Made by a program: the position numbers and the translations under genes
Assembly (NCBI RefSeq): GCF_000808015.1
Contig: NZ_JWHR01000135.1
Coordinates: 1-28,286, forward strand
Length of the DNA stretch: 28,286 nucleotides
Reading direction: 5' to 3'
Origin: Terrisporobacter othiniensis
GTDB taxonomy: Bacteria > Bacillota > Clostridia > Peptostreptococcales > Peptostreptococcaceae
The notes under the pieces: generated by a model
Told to the model about the DNA's origin: nothing
The model's database searches: none
What the model saw: only the letters and a program-made list of their open reading frames with translations
Part shown: positions 1 through 7,276 of the stretch, in pieces
Position numbering within the stretch: the stretch's first letter is position 1
Layout: every line of letters starts with the position of its first letter

Positions 1-604
1 CAAAGCCAAGTATAGTGCATAACCTTTGCTGATTATAATTTCCAATCATTTTTAAATATGTAAAGATACTAATTAAAATCAATATTACTCCTATTAAATG
101 TAATATTTTTCTTTTAGTTTTGCTTAATTTATATTTATCACAACAAACATAATCAGCTTTTGAATTACCTAATATTTTAATTTTATTAATCAACATTTCT
201 TTTACATAATCGTAATGATGAAAAAATCTCACACATATATCTGACAGTAACCAAAATGGAAATAAAGTAAAAATACTAAGTTCTAATCCAATAATCATCA
301 CTAAAGTTATAAATACCATAAACAAAGCCACAATCTTTTTAAAAAATGGAACTGTAAATTTTCCTTCTATATATAACTTATCTTCTTTCTCAATAATTTT
401 CCCCTTAAAACAAGTCATTGAAATATTTACTTTTTTATCGTTACTACAAAAACTCAAAAATATTTCATCATCATTTATATTACCTAGAAAAGTTTCATAT
501 TTTCCTTTATTTAATTTTTTTAATGTGTACTCCTCCACATCTTTTTCCCAATTATGTAAGAACTCATTAAGATTGCAATTAAGATTAATCTTTATTTTAT
601 TCAT
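1..604 (-). CDS. Partial membrane protein of unknown function, cut by left edge
   Basis: An uninterrupted minus-strand reading frame of about 201 codons runs from an ATG at 604 to the window edge, so the C-terminus is missing. Two ATGs stand in tandem (607 and 604). GGAGG at 609-613 is 4-5 bases from the second and only 1-2 from the first, which favours 604. The first ~85 residues are polar. Hydrophobic segments follow at about residues 88-120 (one long or two tight helices) and about 168-188, so it is an integral membrane protein with a cytoplasmic-looking N-terminal domain and a lysine-rich loop between the membrane segments. I do not recognise a family. The gene is separated from its neighbour by a strong hairpin at 681-723 and is probably its own transcription unit. 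Confidence 0.75.
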   Translation of the reverse strand, partial: MNKIKINLNCNLNEFLHNWEKDVEEYTLKKLNKGKYETFLGNINDDEIFLSFCSNDKKVNISMTCFKGKIIEKEDKLYIEGKFTVPFFKKIVALFMVFITLVMIIGLELSIFTLFPFWLLSDICVRFFHHYDYVKEMLINKIKILGNSKADYVCCDKYKLSKTKRKILHLIGVILILISIFTYLKMIGNYNQQRLCTILGF

Positions 605-680
605 CATGCCTCCATATATCTTTCTTTTATAAAAATTTGCTTCCCTCATATGATCCGCTATATATTTTAATTGTATTAAT

Positions 681-723
681 ATAAGTAAGAGCTGTAAACA
701 AATCATTTACAGCTCTTACTTAT
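681..723. terminator. Perfect 18-bp hairpin, likely terminator of the sugar-phosphate operon
   Basis: Arms 681-698 and 706-723 are perfectly complementary around a 7-base loop. The hairpin lies 40 bases after the aldo/keto reductase stop. There is no long T-run on either side, only the T-rich 3' arm and AT-rich flank, so its efficiency as an intrinsic terminator is uncertain. Confidence 0.55.
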
Positions 724-763
724 TTCAATATATTTTATTCAATTGGTACTACTATTCACATTC

Positions 764-1603
764 TTATTTTATAACTTCAAAATAAGTTGTATTTTCCGGT
801 ACTCCTGTTACAGATGCATCATATCCCTCATCTAATAAATCAATCTTCATCATATCGTCCTTAGAAATTTCGAAATCAAAAATATCTAGATTTTCTTTTA
901 TTCTGCACTCATTTGCTGACTTTGGTATTGGAATTATACCCCTTTGAGTATGCCATCTTAATACTATTTGTGCTATGGATTTTTTATATTTTTGCGATAA
1001 ACTCATCATAAGCTCATTTTCAAATATTTTTCCTCTCATTATTGGACTCCATGCAATTAATTGAATTTCATTTTTATCACAGTATTCAACTAGCTCTTTT
1101 TTTTGATTTGTAGGATGCATTTCCACTTGATTTACCATCGGCTTTATTTTTGCATTTTTTATTAATTCTTCCAAATGACCTTGTTTAAAGTTACAAACTC
1201 CTATAGCTTTTACTTTCCCACTTTCATAAAGTTCTTCAAAAGCCTTCCATGTTTCATTATTCAACTTGTTTGGCCAATGAACAAGATATAAGTCTATGTA
1301 CTCCACTTGTAGACTTTCTAAAGATTTATTAAAAGCTTCCATTGTTTTTTCATATCCATGATCATCATTCCAAAGTTTAGTAACCAAGAATATATCTTCT
1401 CTATTAACTTTACTTTCTTTTATCCCATTACCTATGCCTACTTCATTTCCATAAAATGATGCTGTATCAATCTGTCTATATCCAGTTTCTAGAGCATACT
1501 TCACTATTTTTGCAGTTTCTTCATCACTACCTGATTTGTAAGTTCCAAAACCTATTGAAGGTATTTTTACCCCATTATTTAATACTTTAAAATTTTCACC
1601 CAT
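764..1603 (-). CDS. Aldo/keto reductase (AKR family)
   Basis: A 279-residue protein of normal length for a single-domain NADPH-dependent aldo/keto reductase with a TIM barrel. All four catalytic residues are visible: Asp46 and Tyr51 (in DTASFYGNE), Lys76 (in VTKLWN) and His109 (in YLVHWP). The N-terminal NGVKIPSIGFGTY and C-terminal IPIPKSA segments are family hallmarks. It starts at an ATG five bases after the rpiA stop, preceded by a GAGAGGGG-type ribosome site, and is the last gene of a regulator-rpiA-reductase operon. The substrate cannot be told from sequence. The neighbours suggest a sugar or sugar-derived aldehyde, but this is inference. The 681-723 hairpin follows. Confidence 0.93.
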   Translation of the reverse strand: MGENFKVLNNGVKIPSIGFGTYKSGSDEETAKIVKYALETGYRQIDTASFYGNEVGIGNGIKESKVNREDIFLVTKLWNDDHGYEKTMEAFNKSLESLQVEYIDLYLVHWPNKLNNETWKAFEELYESGKVKAIGVCNFKQGHLEELIKNAKIKPMVNQVEMHPTNQKKELVEYCDKNEIQLIAWSPIMRGKIFENELMMSLSQKYKKSIAQIVLRWHTQRGIIPIPKSANECRIKENLDIFDFEISKDDMMKIDLLDEGYDASVTGVPENTTYFEVIK

Positions 1604-1608
1604 CTTGA

Positions 1609-2247
1609 TTAAGCCCCTCTCTCACACTCTATTAATTTTACTCCCTCTTTTTCTACTACTATTGCTTTTGTAGCTATATTATAAAATAAAGATGTATCAA
1701 TTACACCAATTATTCCCTTTAAATCCTCGTCTAATTTGGCAATATTTTCTACATGCTCTAAATCAAATTTTACCTCCATTAATATATCATTTCTCATATT
1801 AACTTGGCCACCTAGTTGCTTTACTCTTTTTTCAACAAGAGATTTACTTTCTGGTACTATTTCTAAAACTACAGGATATTTAAATTTAAGTGTTTCAGAA
1901 ACTTTACTTTCATCCACAAGTAAAATATAATCTTTTGCCATTGTAGCTACTATTTTTTCCTTAGTATGTATTCCTCCACAACTTTTTAAAGCATTTAAGT
2001 TATAGTCAACTTCATCACAGCCATCGAATGCAACCGATAATTCATTTACTGATGAAGTTTCAAGTACTTTTAGGTTGTTTTCTCTACAAAGTTTTTCTGT
2101 TTCACAAGATGGAGTAACAATTTTCACATCTAGTTTGCTTTCTTTTATATAAGAAACAAGATAAGAAATAGTACTTCCTCCACCTAAACCAATTATTGAA
2201 TGATTTTTAATATATTTTAAAGCTTCTTTTGCACAAGTCTTTTTCAA
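1609..2247 (-). CDS. rpiA: Ribose-5-phosphate isomerase A
   Basis: Interconverts ribose 5-phosphate and ribulose 5-phosphate in the pentose phosphate pathway. Recognised from the phosphate loop (IIGLGGGST, usually GLGTGST), the DGCDEVD segment (usually DGADEVD) carrying the catalytic acid residues, and CGGIHTKEKIVA, where the usual GGGGA is altered but the active-site Glu and Lys of the EKIVA motif are kept. The start is a TTG at 2247: a GGGGGAGGA ribosome site ends seven bases upstream, whereas an in-frame TTG further upstream would place that site inside the gene. This gives 212 residues, near the family norm of about 220. The altered glycine loops suggest a divergent paralogue, perhaps specialised with the adjacent RpiR-type regulator. 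It lies 62 bases after the regulator gene and 5 before the reductase. Confidence 0.9.
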   Translation of the reverse strand: MKKTCAKEALKYIKNHSIIGLGGGSTISYLVSYIKESKLDVKIVTPSCETEKLCRENNLKVLETSSVNELSVAFDGCDEVDYNLNALKSCGGIHTKEKIVATMAKDYILLVDESKVSETLKFKYPVVLEIVPESKSLVEKRVKQLGGQVNMRNDILMEVKFDLEHVENIAKLDEDLKGIIGVIDTSLFYNIATKAIVVEKEGVKLIECERGA

Positions 2248-2280
2248 AATTCTGTCCTCCCCCAAAAATTATACAATCCT

Positions 2281-2327
2281 TAAATTTTATCATTAGCTAA
2301 TTTATTTTTCTAAATTTTATCATCAGC
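2281..2327. repeat. Short direct repeat at the 3' end of the RpiR gene
   Basis: A 17-base segment at 2311-2327, covering the stop and last codons of the regulator gene, recurs at 2281-2297 with one difference, 30 bases away. It looks like a small tandem duplication of the gene end. Function unknown. Confidence 0.6.
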
Positions 2328-3164
2328 AATGGACTGTTCATGTCTACTAAGATTTTTGTACACATCTTCTTTTCCCACAGTTAAAAACAGATATAATATC
2401 TCTATTACAGTCATAGCCGAAATTCTAGAAAAATAATATTCCTCTAAAAATAATTTTTCCCTCGTTGCTGTCTTAATATGATGATTACAAATTTTTGCCA
2501 AAACTGAATTATCACTATTAGTTATTGCTATGGTAGTTGCCCCTTGTTCCATTGCAGCCTTTGCCACATCGATCAACCTTCTTGATGCACCAGAATTCGA
2601 AATTATTATAACCACATCTTCATTTGATAAATTATAAGTATATGATATTTGAGTTTCCCATATGGTATTTGCAATGGCTGTAATTCCTATCTGATTAAAT
2701 TTATAACATCCATCTAAGGCTACAGGTATGGTATTTCCCACTGCTGCAAATTGCACACTTCTTCCTTTTTTTATTACATTTAAAATTTCTTTAAAATCGC
2801 CTTCATCTATCATGGAAACTGTCTGTTTTAATTCTTCAATTTTATTAAGTAAAATATTATTGAGAGAAAGGCTTATATTATCCTCACTAACATTTCCAGA
2901 AATAGAAATCTCATCTTTTTTTAAATCTACAACTTCCTTTGCTAGGGTTATTTTCAAATGATGAAACCCTTTTAGATTACACTTTTTACAGAATCTTGTC
3001 ACAGTTGCCTCACTTGCTCCGGCAGACTCTGCTAACTCGGAAATAGTCATATCTATTAGTTTCTCTCTGTTATTTACTATATAGTCTGCTATTTTCTTTT
3101 CTGCATCAAAAAAGTTGTTATATTCAGCAAAAATAATATCAATAACAGATTTGTTTTTTTCCAT
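2310..3164 (-). CDS. RpiR/MurR-family transcriptional regulator
   Basis: A 284-residue regulator with the two-domain RpiR layout. An N-terminal helix-turn-helix lies at about residues 35-65 (TISELAESAGASEATVTRFCKKCNLKGFHHLK, read here in two pieces: the SELAESAG helix and the SEATVTRFCKK recognition helix). A sugar-phosphate-binding SIS domain follows at about residues 125-260 and contains the AVGNT and IIISNSGASR phosphate-binding loops. Proteins of this family sense phosphosugars and usually control the adjacent sugar genes. Here rpiA and an aldo/keto reductase follow on the same strand, so it probably controls that operon and itself. The ATG at 3164 has a clear AAGGAGG ribosome site. Two related 17-base quasi-palindromes 45-90 bases upstream are candidate operators. 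Confidence 0.92.
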   Translation of the reverse strand: MEKNKSVIDIIFAEYNNFFDAEKKIADYIVNNREKLIDMTISELAESAGASEATVTRFCKKCNLKGFHHLKITLAKEVVDLKKDEISISGNVSEDNISLSLNNILLNKIEELKQTVSMIDEGDFKEILNVIKKGRSVQFAAVGNTIPVALDGCYKFNQIGITAIANTIWETQISYTYNLSNEDVVIIISNSGASRRLIDVAKAAMEQGATTIAITNSDNSVLAKICNHHIKTATREKLFLEEYYFSRISAMTVIEILYLFLTVGKEDVYKNLSRHEQSIADDKI

Positions 3165-3208
3165 ATTCCTACCTCCTTGAAATATTTTTCTTTATCATAA
3201 TAATACTA

Positions 3209-3255
3209 ATAAAAATTATTTTTGTAAACATATTTTCTATGAAAATAATTTTTAT
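3209..3255. promoter_or_regulatory. Pair of quasi-palindromes, candidate RpiR operators
   Basis: ATAAAAATTATTTTTGT at 3209-3225 and, in inverted orientation, ATGAAAATAATTTTTAT at 3239-3255 share a 17-base pattern. Their centres are 30 bp apart, close to three helical turns. They lie upstream of the RpiR-type gene. The sequence is so AT-rich that chance cannot be excluded. Confidence 0.4.
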
Positions 3256-3302
3256 ATACACCTTCACATTCATGTTTCCCAAAAGTGATTTTCACCTATA
3301 AT

Positions 3303-3334
3303 AAAAGCCATTGATATCAAATCAACGGCTTTTT
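3303..3334. terminator. Bidirectional intrinsic terminator
   Basis: Arms 3303-3315 and 3321-3333 pair with one mismatch around a 5-base loop and carry AAAAGCC/GGCTTTT ends. The T-run occurs on both strands. It lies just after the stop of the small gene at 3345-3560, which it probably terminates. Confidence 0.75.
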
Positions 3335-3344
3335 AGTAAAAATA

Positions 3345-3560
3345 TTATTCACTTTCCACAAGTCTCCAAATTCCCATTTTCGGACTTATAAATAAATCTT
3401 TTCTATATTTAAGTACTTTATCTGCTTCATAGCTTGATTGAACTAAACCTGAGTGTATAAGTACTTTAGCTATTTTACCTATTCTCATTTCTTCTTTTTC
3501 ATTTAGCATTTCTACTATTTTATCTGCTATTACATCCATTTCTTCTTTTGTGTATTTCAT
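3345..3560 (-). CDS. Small winged-helix-like protein, 71 residues
   Basis: A 71-residue, charged, largely helical protein. The ATG at 3560 is chosen over upstream in-frame codons because AAAGGAG lies seven bases before it. The segment from about residue 9 to 67 (a helix with ADKIVEML, then a helix-turn-helix-like IGKIAKVLIHSGLV, then YEADKVLKYRKDLF and a closing strand MGIWRLVE) reads like a small winged-helix fold similar to HARE-HTH type domains. This is a fold guess, not a family assignment. It is monocistronic: a terminator follows and a striking set of inverted repeats precedes it, which would fit an autoregulating DNA-binding protein. Its target is unknown. Confidence 0.75.
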   Translation of the reverse strand: MKYTKEEMDVIADKIVEMLNEKEEMRIGKIAKVLIHSGLVQSSYEADKVLKYRKDLFISPKMGIWRLVESE

Positions 3561-3577
3561 GCTATTCTCCTTTTTAT

Positions 3578-3621
3578 TCTTATGTTTATATCTTATTATA
3601 TAATATATAAACATAAGATAT
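3578..3621. promoter_or_regulatory. Interlocked inverted repeats upstream of the small gene
   Basis: A perfect 14-bp inverted repeat (arms 3578-3591 and 3605-3618) interlocks with a perfect 9-bp one (3588-3596 and 3613-3621). As a result CTTAT occurs twice on one side and ATAAG twice on the other. The block covers the expected promoter and leader of the 3345-3560 gene, including a TATAAT-like box on the minus strand at 3595-3600. It is a candidate operator or leader hairpin. Confidence 0.55.
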
Positions 3622-3688
3622 AAGTACAGTTAATTATTTATACTTATCTCCTAAGCATATCATATATTTCTTTATATAAATTACAGTT

Positions 3689-4429
3689 TTATAGATTTTT
3701 TAATTTCTTTATACTATAAATTGATATTGAAATAAATAATATCATATAAAGAATTAAAATTAATAAACTTAAATAGTTTGTTGGATTTAAAAAAGATATA
3801 TCACGTAATAATCTACTTGAATGTGTTAGCGGAAGTACTTCTATAATAAATTTTACCACTCCAGAAACGTTATCTAAAGAAAAAAATGTATTGCATAAAA
3901 ATGTCATTGGCAAAATTACATAAGTTGAAAATCTACTAACGCTAGAATGTGTTTTTGAATTAATAGCTGCAAATACACCTAATGATGCAAATAGCATCCC
4001 ATTTAACAGCATAACTAATATAAACATAGGTGTTATATGTATATCTGCATTAAAAAATGCCGAAATGATTAATACAATTACTCCAGAATATACCCCTCTT
4101 AAAGCTCCTCCTATTGTCTGCCCTAGCACATACTGCCAAATAGGTGTAGGCGACATTATTATTTGTTCAAATGAATGTTCAAATAACCTTTGTACATTCA
4201 GTGACATAGCTATAGAGCTAAAGCTAGCATTCATGGTTGTAAGTGCAATAATCCCTGGAATGATAAACTGTATATAACTGTGACCATCTATTTGAGTAGT
4301 ACTACCTAGTCCCATACCAAATGCTATCATATATAATAGTGGACTTATAGTTTGAGATATGGTATTTTTCCAAAATTCATTTTTAAATTCTATATACCTC
4401 TCCCATATAGCAGTTGTAACCCCCCACAC
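3689..4429 (-). CDS. ABC-2 type transporter permease
   Basis: A 246-residue integral membrane protein with about six hydrophobic segments (around residues 25-45, 53-75, 103-127, 135-155, 170-188 and 220-240). This is the usual layout of DrrB-like ABC-2 permeases that export drugs, lipids or polysaccharides. The start is a GTG at 4429 whose first base overlaps the last base of the upstream ATPase stop codon (TAGTG), so the two genes are translationally coupled and surely form one exporter. The substrate cannot be read from sequence. No regulator gene is adjacent, but a 30-bp palindrome lies in the operon leader. Confidence 0.9.
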   Translation of the reverse strand: MWGVTTAIWERYIEFKNEFWKNTISQTISPLLYMIAFGMGLGSTTQIDGHSYIQFIIPGIIALTTMNASFSSIAMSLNVQRLFEHSFEQIIMSPTPIWQYVLGQTIGGALRGVYSGVIVLIISAFFNADIHITPMFILVMLLNGMLFASLGVFAAINSKTHSSVSRFSTYVILPMTFLCNTFFSLDNVSGVVKFIIEVLPLTHSSRLLRDISFLNPTNYLSLLILILYMILFISISIYSIKKLKNL

Positions 4430-5268
4430 TATGCATCAATCCTTTCCCCTACAACTTCAATAAATACATCTTCTAATGTAGTACTTCTTATTTCAAATCT
4501 ATTTTCTAAGATATTTACAAATCTAATTGCATCATCTTTTTTATTGAAATAATAATTTTTAATTTCATTATTTTCATATACATCTACTGCTATATTACCA
4601 AGTTCATCTATAAATTGTTTTGGCACTTTACAATTTATAAGTTTGCCCTTATTTAACATTGCCACTCTATCACATAGTAGCTGTGCTTCTTCAATGTAAT
4701 GTGTAGTCAAAATTATTGTTAATCCATTTTCATTCAAATTTCTTAATAATTTCCAGATATGTCTTCTTGATATTGGGTCTAAACCTACTGTTGGCTCATC
4801 TAACAATAGTATTTTAGGCTCTGTTAGTAATGCTCTGCTTATCATTAGCTTTCTCTTCATTCCACCAGATAAATTTCTTACTTTTTTATCTTTTTCATTA
4901 ATTAAATCACAAAACTCCAATAGCTCATTGGTCTTTCTTAATCTTTTTTCCTTAGGTATTTGATACAATCTACCTTGTAATTCCATTATCTGACTTACTG
5001 TCATATCATTTCTTAAAGAATACTCTTGAGACATTAATGATATTTTCTTTTTTATATGTACACTATCTCTAGTTAAAATTTCATTATCTATATTTATACT
5101 GCCTCCATTTGGTAAGATTAAAGTTGATATTAATTTTGATATGGTTGTTTTTCCAGCTCCATTAGGACCTAATATACCAAAAAATTCACTTTCTTTAATT
5201 TCTAAGTTTAATTTATTTAAAGCTATTTGTTTACCATATTTTTTACTTACATCCCTTATTTTTATCAT
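4429..5268 (-). CDS. ABC exporter ATP-binding protein (DrrA-like)
   Basis: A 279-residue nucleotide-binding subunit. Visible in order: Walker A GPNGAGKTT (about residues 34-42), the ABC signature LSGGM (133-137), Walker B ILLLDEPTVGLDP (about 153-165) and the switch histidine in TTHYIEEAQ (about 190). The LSGGM signature and the C-terminal ~60-residue extension ending in TTLEDVFIEVVGE are typical of DrrA-type exporters. I place the start at ATG 5268: GAGGA sits six bases upstream, while an ATG 12 bases further up has no ribosome site. The stop overlaps the permease start. A promoter, a palindrome and a leader hairpin with a T6 run precede it. Confidence 0.93.
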   Translation of the reverse strand: MIKIRDVSKKYGKQIALNKLNLEIKESEFFGILGPNGAGKTTISKLISTLILPNGGSINIDNEILTRDSVHIKKKISLMSQEYSLRNDMTVSQIMELQGRLYQIPKEKRLRKTNELLEFCDLINEKDKKVRNLSGGMKRKLMISRALLTEPKILLLDEPTVGLDPISRRHIWKLLRNLNENGLTIILTTHYIEEAQLLCDRVAMLNKGKLINCKVPKQFIDELGNIAVDVYENNEIKNYYFNKKDDAIRFVNILENRFEIRSTTLEDVFIEVVGERIDA

Positions 5269-5290
5269 ATCTATCCTCATTTCGCAAAAA

Positions 5291-5314
5291 AGTCAGAAAG
5301 CTGAGCCTTCTGAC
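5291..5314 (-). terminator. Leader hairpin with T6 run ahead of the ABC exporter
   Basis: On the minus strand a 7-bp stem (GTCAGAA/TTCTGAC, arms 5308-5314 and 5292-5298) is followed by six T residues at 5286-5291. It lies between the exporter promoter (5360-5388) and its first gene, only about 20 bases before the ATG. It could end read-through from the importer operon upstream or act as an attenuator for the exporter. Confidence 0.65.
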
Positions 5315-5325
5315 CTTTAATATAT

Positions 5326-5355
5326 GTTAACAAATTAAATATTCTAATTGTTCAC
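5326..5355. promoter_or_regulatory. 30-bp imperfect palindrome at the exporter transcription start
   Basis: Eleven of fifteen base pairs are symmetric (ends GTGAAC.../...GTTAAC on the minus strand). It begins about five bases after the -10 box of the exporter promoter, so it would cover the transcription start, a typical place for a repressor operator. Confidence 0.5.
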
Positions 5356-5359
5356 TAAA

Positions 5360-5388
5360 ATTATAGCACCAGTAATTTTCATAATCAA
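5360..5388 (-). promoter_or_regulatory. Sigma-A promoter of the ABC exporter
   Basis: On the minus strand TTGATT (5383-5388), a 17-base spacer and a perfect TATAAT (5360-5365). Transcription would start near 5353, giving a leader of about 85 bases. Confidence 0.65.
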
Positions 5389-5458
5389 TTTAATTGTAGT
5401 ACATACTATAAAATATACGTTCTATGAGAATTCAATTATTCAAAATTTCATTTATTTT

Positions 5459-6202
5459 CTATATAGAAACTATATAGTCTCCTCGAATATCTACATCTAC
5501 ATCATATACTTTTTTTATATTTGACTCTGTTAATACTTCTTTTGGTTTTCCTTGTGATATTACATAACCATCCTCAAGAAGTAAAATTTTATCAGAATAC
5601 TTCATTGCCATATTTAAATCATGAACAACTATTATTACTATTTTTCCTTTTTGTGCAAGATTTCTAGCCATTTTCATTACTTCTATTTGGTTTTTTATAT
5701 CTAAAAAACTAATTGGTTCATCTAACAAATATATATCGGTATCTTGTGCTAAAGCTCTTGCTATAAGTACTTTTTGTTTTTGACCTCCACTTAATTCACT
5801 ATAGAACTTATCAGCTAAATGAAGTATACCCATACTATCTAATATATCTAATACAATTTTTATATCTTCCTCACTAATATTCCAATTGATATATGGCTTT
5901 CTCCCCATAATTACTAAATCCATAACTGTCCCAGAGAAAAAATCATTAGTCATTTGGGGTACATAAGCTATTTTTTTAGCTATATCTTGTTGTTTCATTA
6001 AATAAAGGTTTTTTTCATTTAATTTTATACTTCCCTTTTTCGGCTTTAATATTTTATTTATACATTTTATAAATGTTGTCTTTCCTGATCCATTTGGTCC
6101 TATTATACTTACCACATTTCCATACTCTGCATCTAAACATACATCATTCAATATATGTTTTGTTTTATATTCAAAATTAATGTTTTCAATTCTTAAACTC
6201 AT
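5459..6202 (-). CDS. FecE-like ABC importer ATP-binding protein
   Basis: A 247-residue ATPase of the iron-siderophore/heme/cobalamin importer class (FecE, FhuC, BtuD, HmuV type). Seen in order: Walker A GPNGSGKTT (35-43), Q-loop VPQ (about 81-83), signature LSGGQ (137-141), Walker B IYLLDEP (157-163), D-loop, and switch histidine in VVHDLN (194). Length and the DVCLDAEYGNVVSIIGPNGSGK opening are standard. The ATG at 6202 follows the permease stop by three bases and has AGAGGA upstream. It is the last gene of the importer operon. The transported ligand of this class is a metal chelate; which one is not determined by the ATPase. Confidence 0.95.
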   Translation of the reverse strand: MSLRIENINFEYKTKHILNDVCLDAEYGNVVSIIGPNGSGKTTFIKCINKILKPKKGSIKLNEKNLYLMKQQDIAKKIAYVPQMTNDFFSGTVMDLVIMGRKPYINWNISEEDIKIVLDILDSMGILHLADKFYSELSGGQKQKVLIARALAQDTDIYLLDEPISFLDIKNQIEVMKMARNLAQKGKIVIIVVHDLNMAMKYSDKILLLEDGYVISQGKPKEVLTESNIKKVYDVDVDIRGDYIVSI

Positions 6203-6205
6203 TTT

Positions 6206-7276
6206 TTATCCTCTCTTTTGCTTAATTATTAAATATAGGAAGAAAGGAACTCCTATAAAAGATGTTATTATTCCAACTGGTAATTCAGTTGGTGCTATTA
6301 TATTTCTTGCTATAGTGTCAGAAATTAATAATAGCAATGCTCCAATTAAAGATGATGCTGGTATTAAATATCTATAGTCACTTCCTATGATTATTCTACT
6401 TATATGTGGTGCTATTAGACCTACAAATCCAATTATTCCTGTAAAAGCTACTGCTACAGCCGTCATTAATGTTGACAATATTATAGAAATATTTTTAATC
6501 TTGTTAAAGTTTACACCTAAGCTAATAGCCAATTCTTCTCCCGCTGACATTACATTTAGATCCCATGCAAATCTCATCATTATAGTTACGCTTATAATTA
6601 CTACTATTGCTATTAGAGCTATAGACTCCCATGGTATTCCTGCAAGTCCTCCCATCATCCAAAACACAATTTCAGGAAGTTCATTTGAATCACTTACATA
6701 CTTTATAAATGAAACCATTGCCGAGAATAAATATCCAATGGCTACTCCTGATAAAACTAAGGTCTTAGAGGAATTTTTCGCCACTAAGGCTACACCATAT
6801 ACCATTAGCATAGTGATTACAGAAAATATAAATGCAAAAACAGGCACTCTATAATTTCCTAAGAAAGATAATTTAGCGCCCATAACTATTGATAATGCTG
6901 CTCCAAATGCTGCTCCATTTGAAACTCCAAGAGTATAAGGACTTACAATAGGATTTTGGAAAATACCTTGCATTAAAAGCCCTGCATTAGAAAGAGCTAT
7001 CCCAGCAAATATAGCTACAAAAACTCTTGACAATCTTATATTAAGTACAACTATTTCATCTATTTTCGATACTGTATAGTCAGAATTAAATAAACTCATT
7101 ACTACTTCTATAACTTTAGATGAATTTACTGATGATGCACCTATGGAAATAGACATTATTGTAACTAATACTAATAGGACACTAAGTCCTATTAGTATTA
7201 ATAAATTTTTATATTTTTTTCTTTCATAGCTAGTCTTTTTATCTAAATATACCTTATTACTTGCTATTTGGTACAT
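6206..7276 (-). CDS. FecCD-family permease of metal-chelate importer
   Basis: An integral membrane subunit of about 356 residues with many hydrophobic helices, matching the FecCD/BtuC family. Family motifs visible include LRLSRVFVAIFAGIALSNAG near the N-terminus, LMQGIFQNPIVSPYTLGVSNGAAFGAA, the GIIGFVGLIAPHISR segment before the coupling helix, and the C-terminal ELPVGIITSFIGVPFF. The start is uncertain. ATGs at 7297 and 7276 both overlap the end of the binding-protein gene. I prefer 7276 because an AAAGGA lies about ten bases upstream, though neither ribosome site is strong. The overlap implies translational coupling. With one permease gene, the transporter should be a homodimer. Confidence 0.92.
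   Translation of the reverse strand: MYQIASNKVYLDKKTSYERKKYKNLLILIGLSVLLVLVTIMSISIGASSVNSSKVIEVVMSLFNSDYTVSKIDEIVVLNIRLSRVFVAIFAGIALSNAGLLMQGIFQNPIVSPYTLGVSNGAAFGAALSIVMGAKLSFLGNYRVPVFAFIFSVITMLMVYGVALVAKNSSKTLVLSGVAIGYLFSAMVSFIKYVSDSNELPEIVFWMMGGLAGIPWESIALIAIVVIISVTIMMRFAWDLNVMSAGEELAISLGVNFNKIKNISIILSTLMTAVAVAFTGIIGFVGLIAPHISRIIIGSDYRYLIPASSLIGALLLLISDTIARNIIAPTELPVGIITSFIGVPFFLYLIIKQKRG

Noticed and set aside
2248..2265. Start of rpiA at the in-frame TTG at 2265
   Set aside because: The strong GGGGGAGGA ribosome site would then lie inside the coding sequence; the TTG at 2247 has correct spacing.
6387..6854. 155-codon plus-strand frame opposite the permease gene
   Set aside because: It is antisense to a well-supported FecCD permease and has no ribosome site or recognisable domain.
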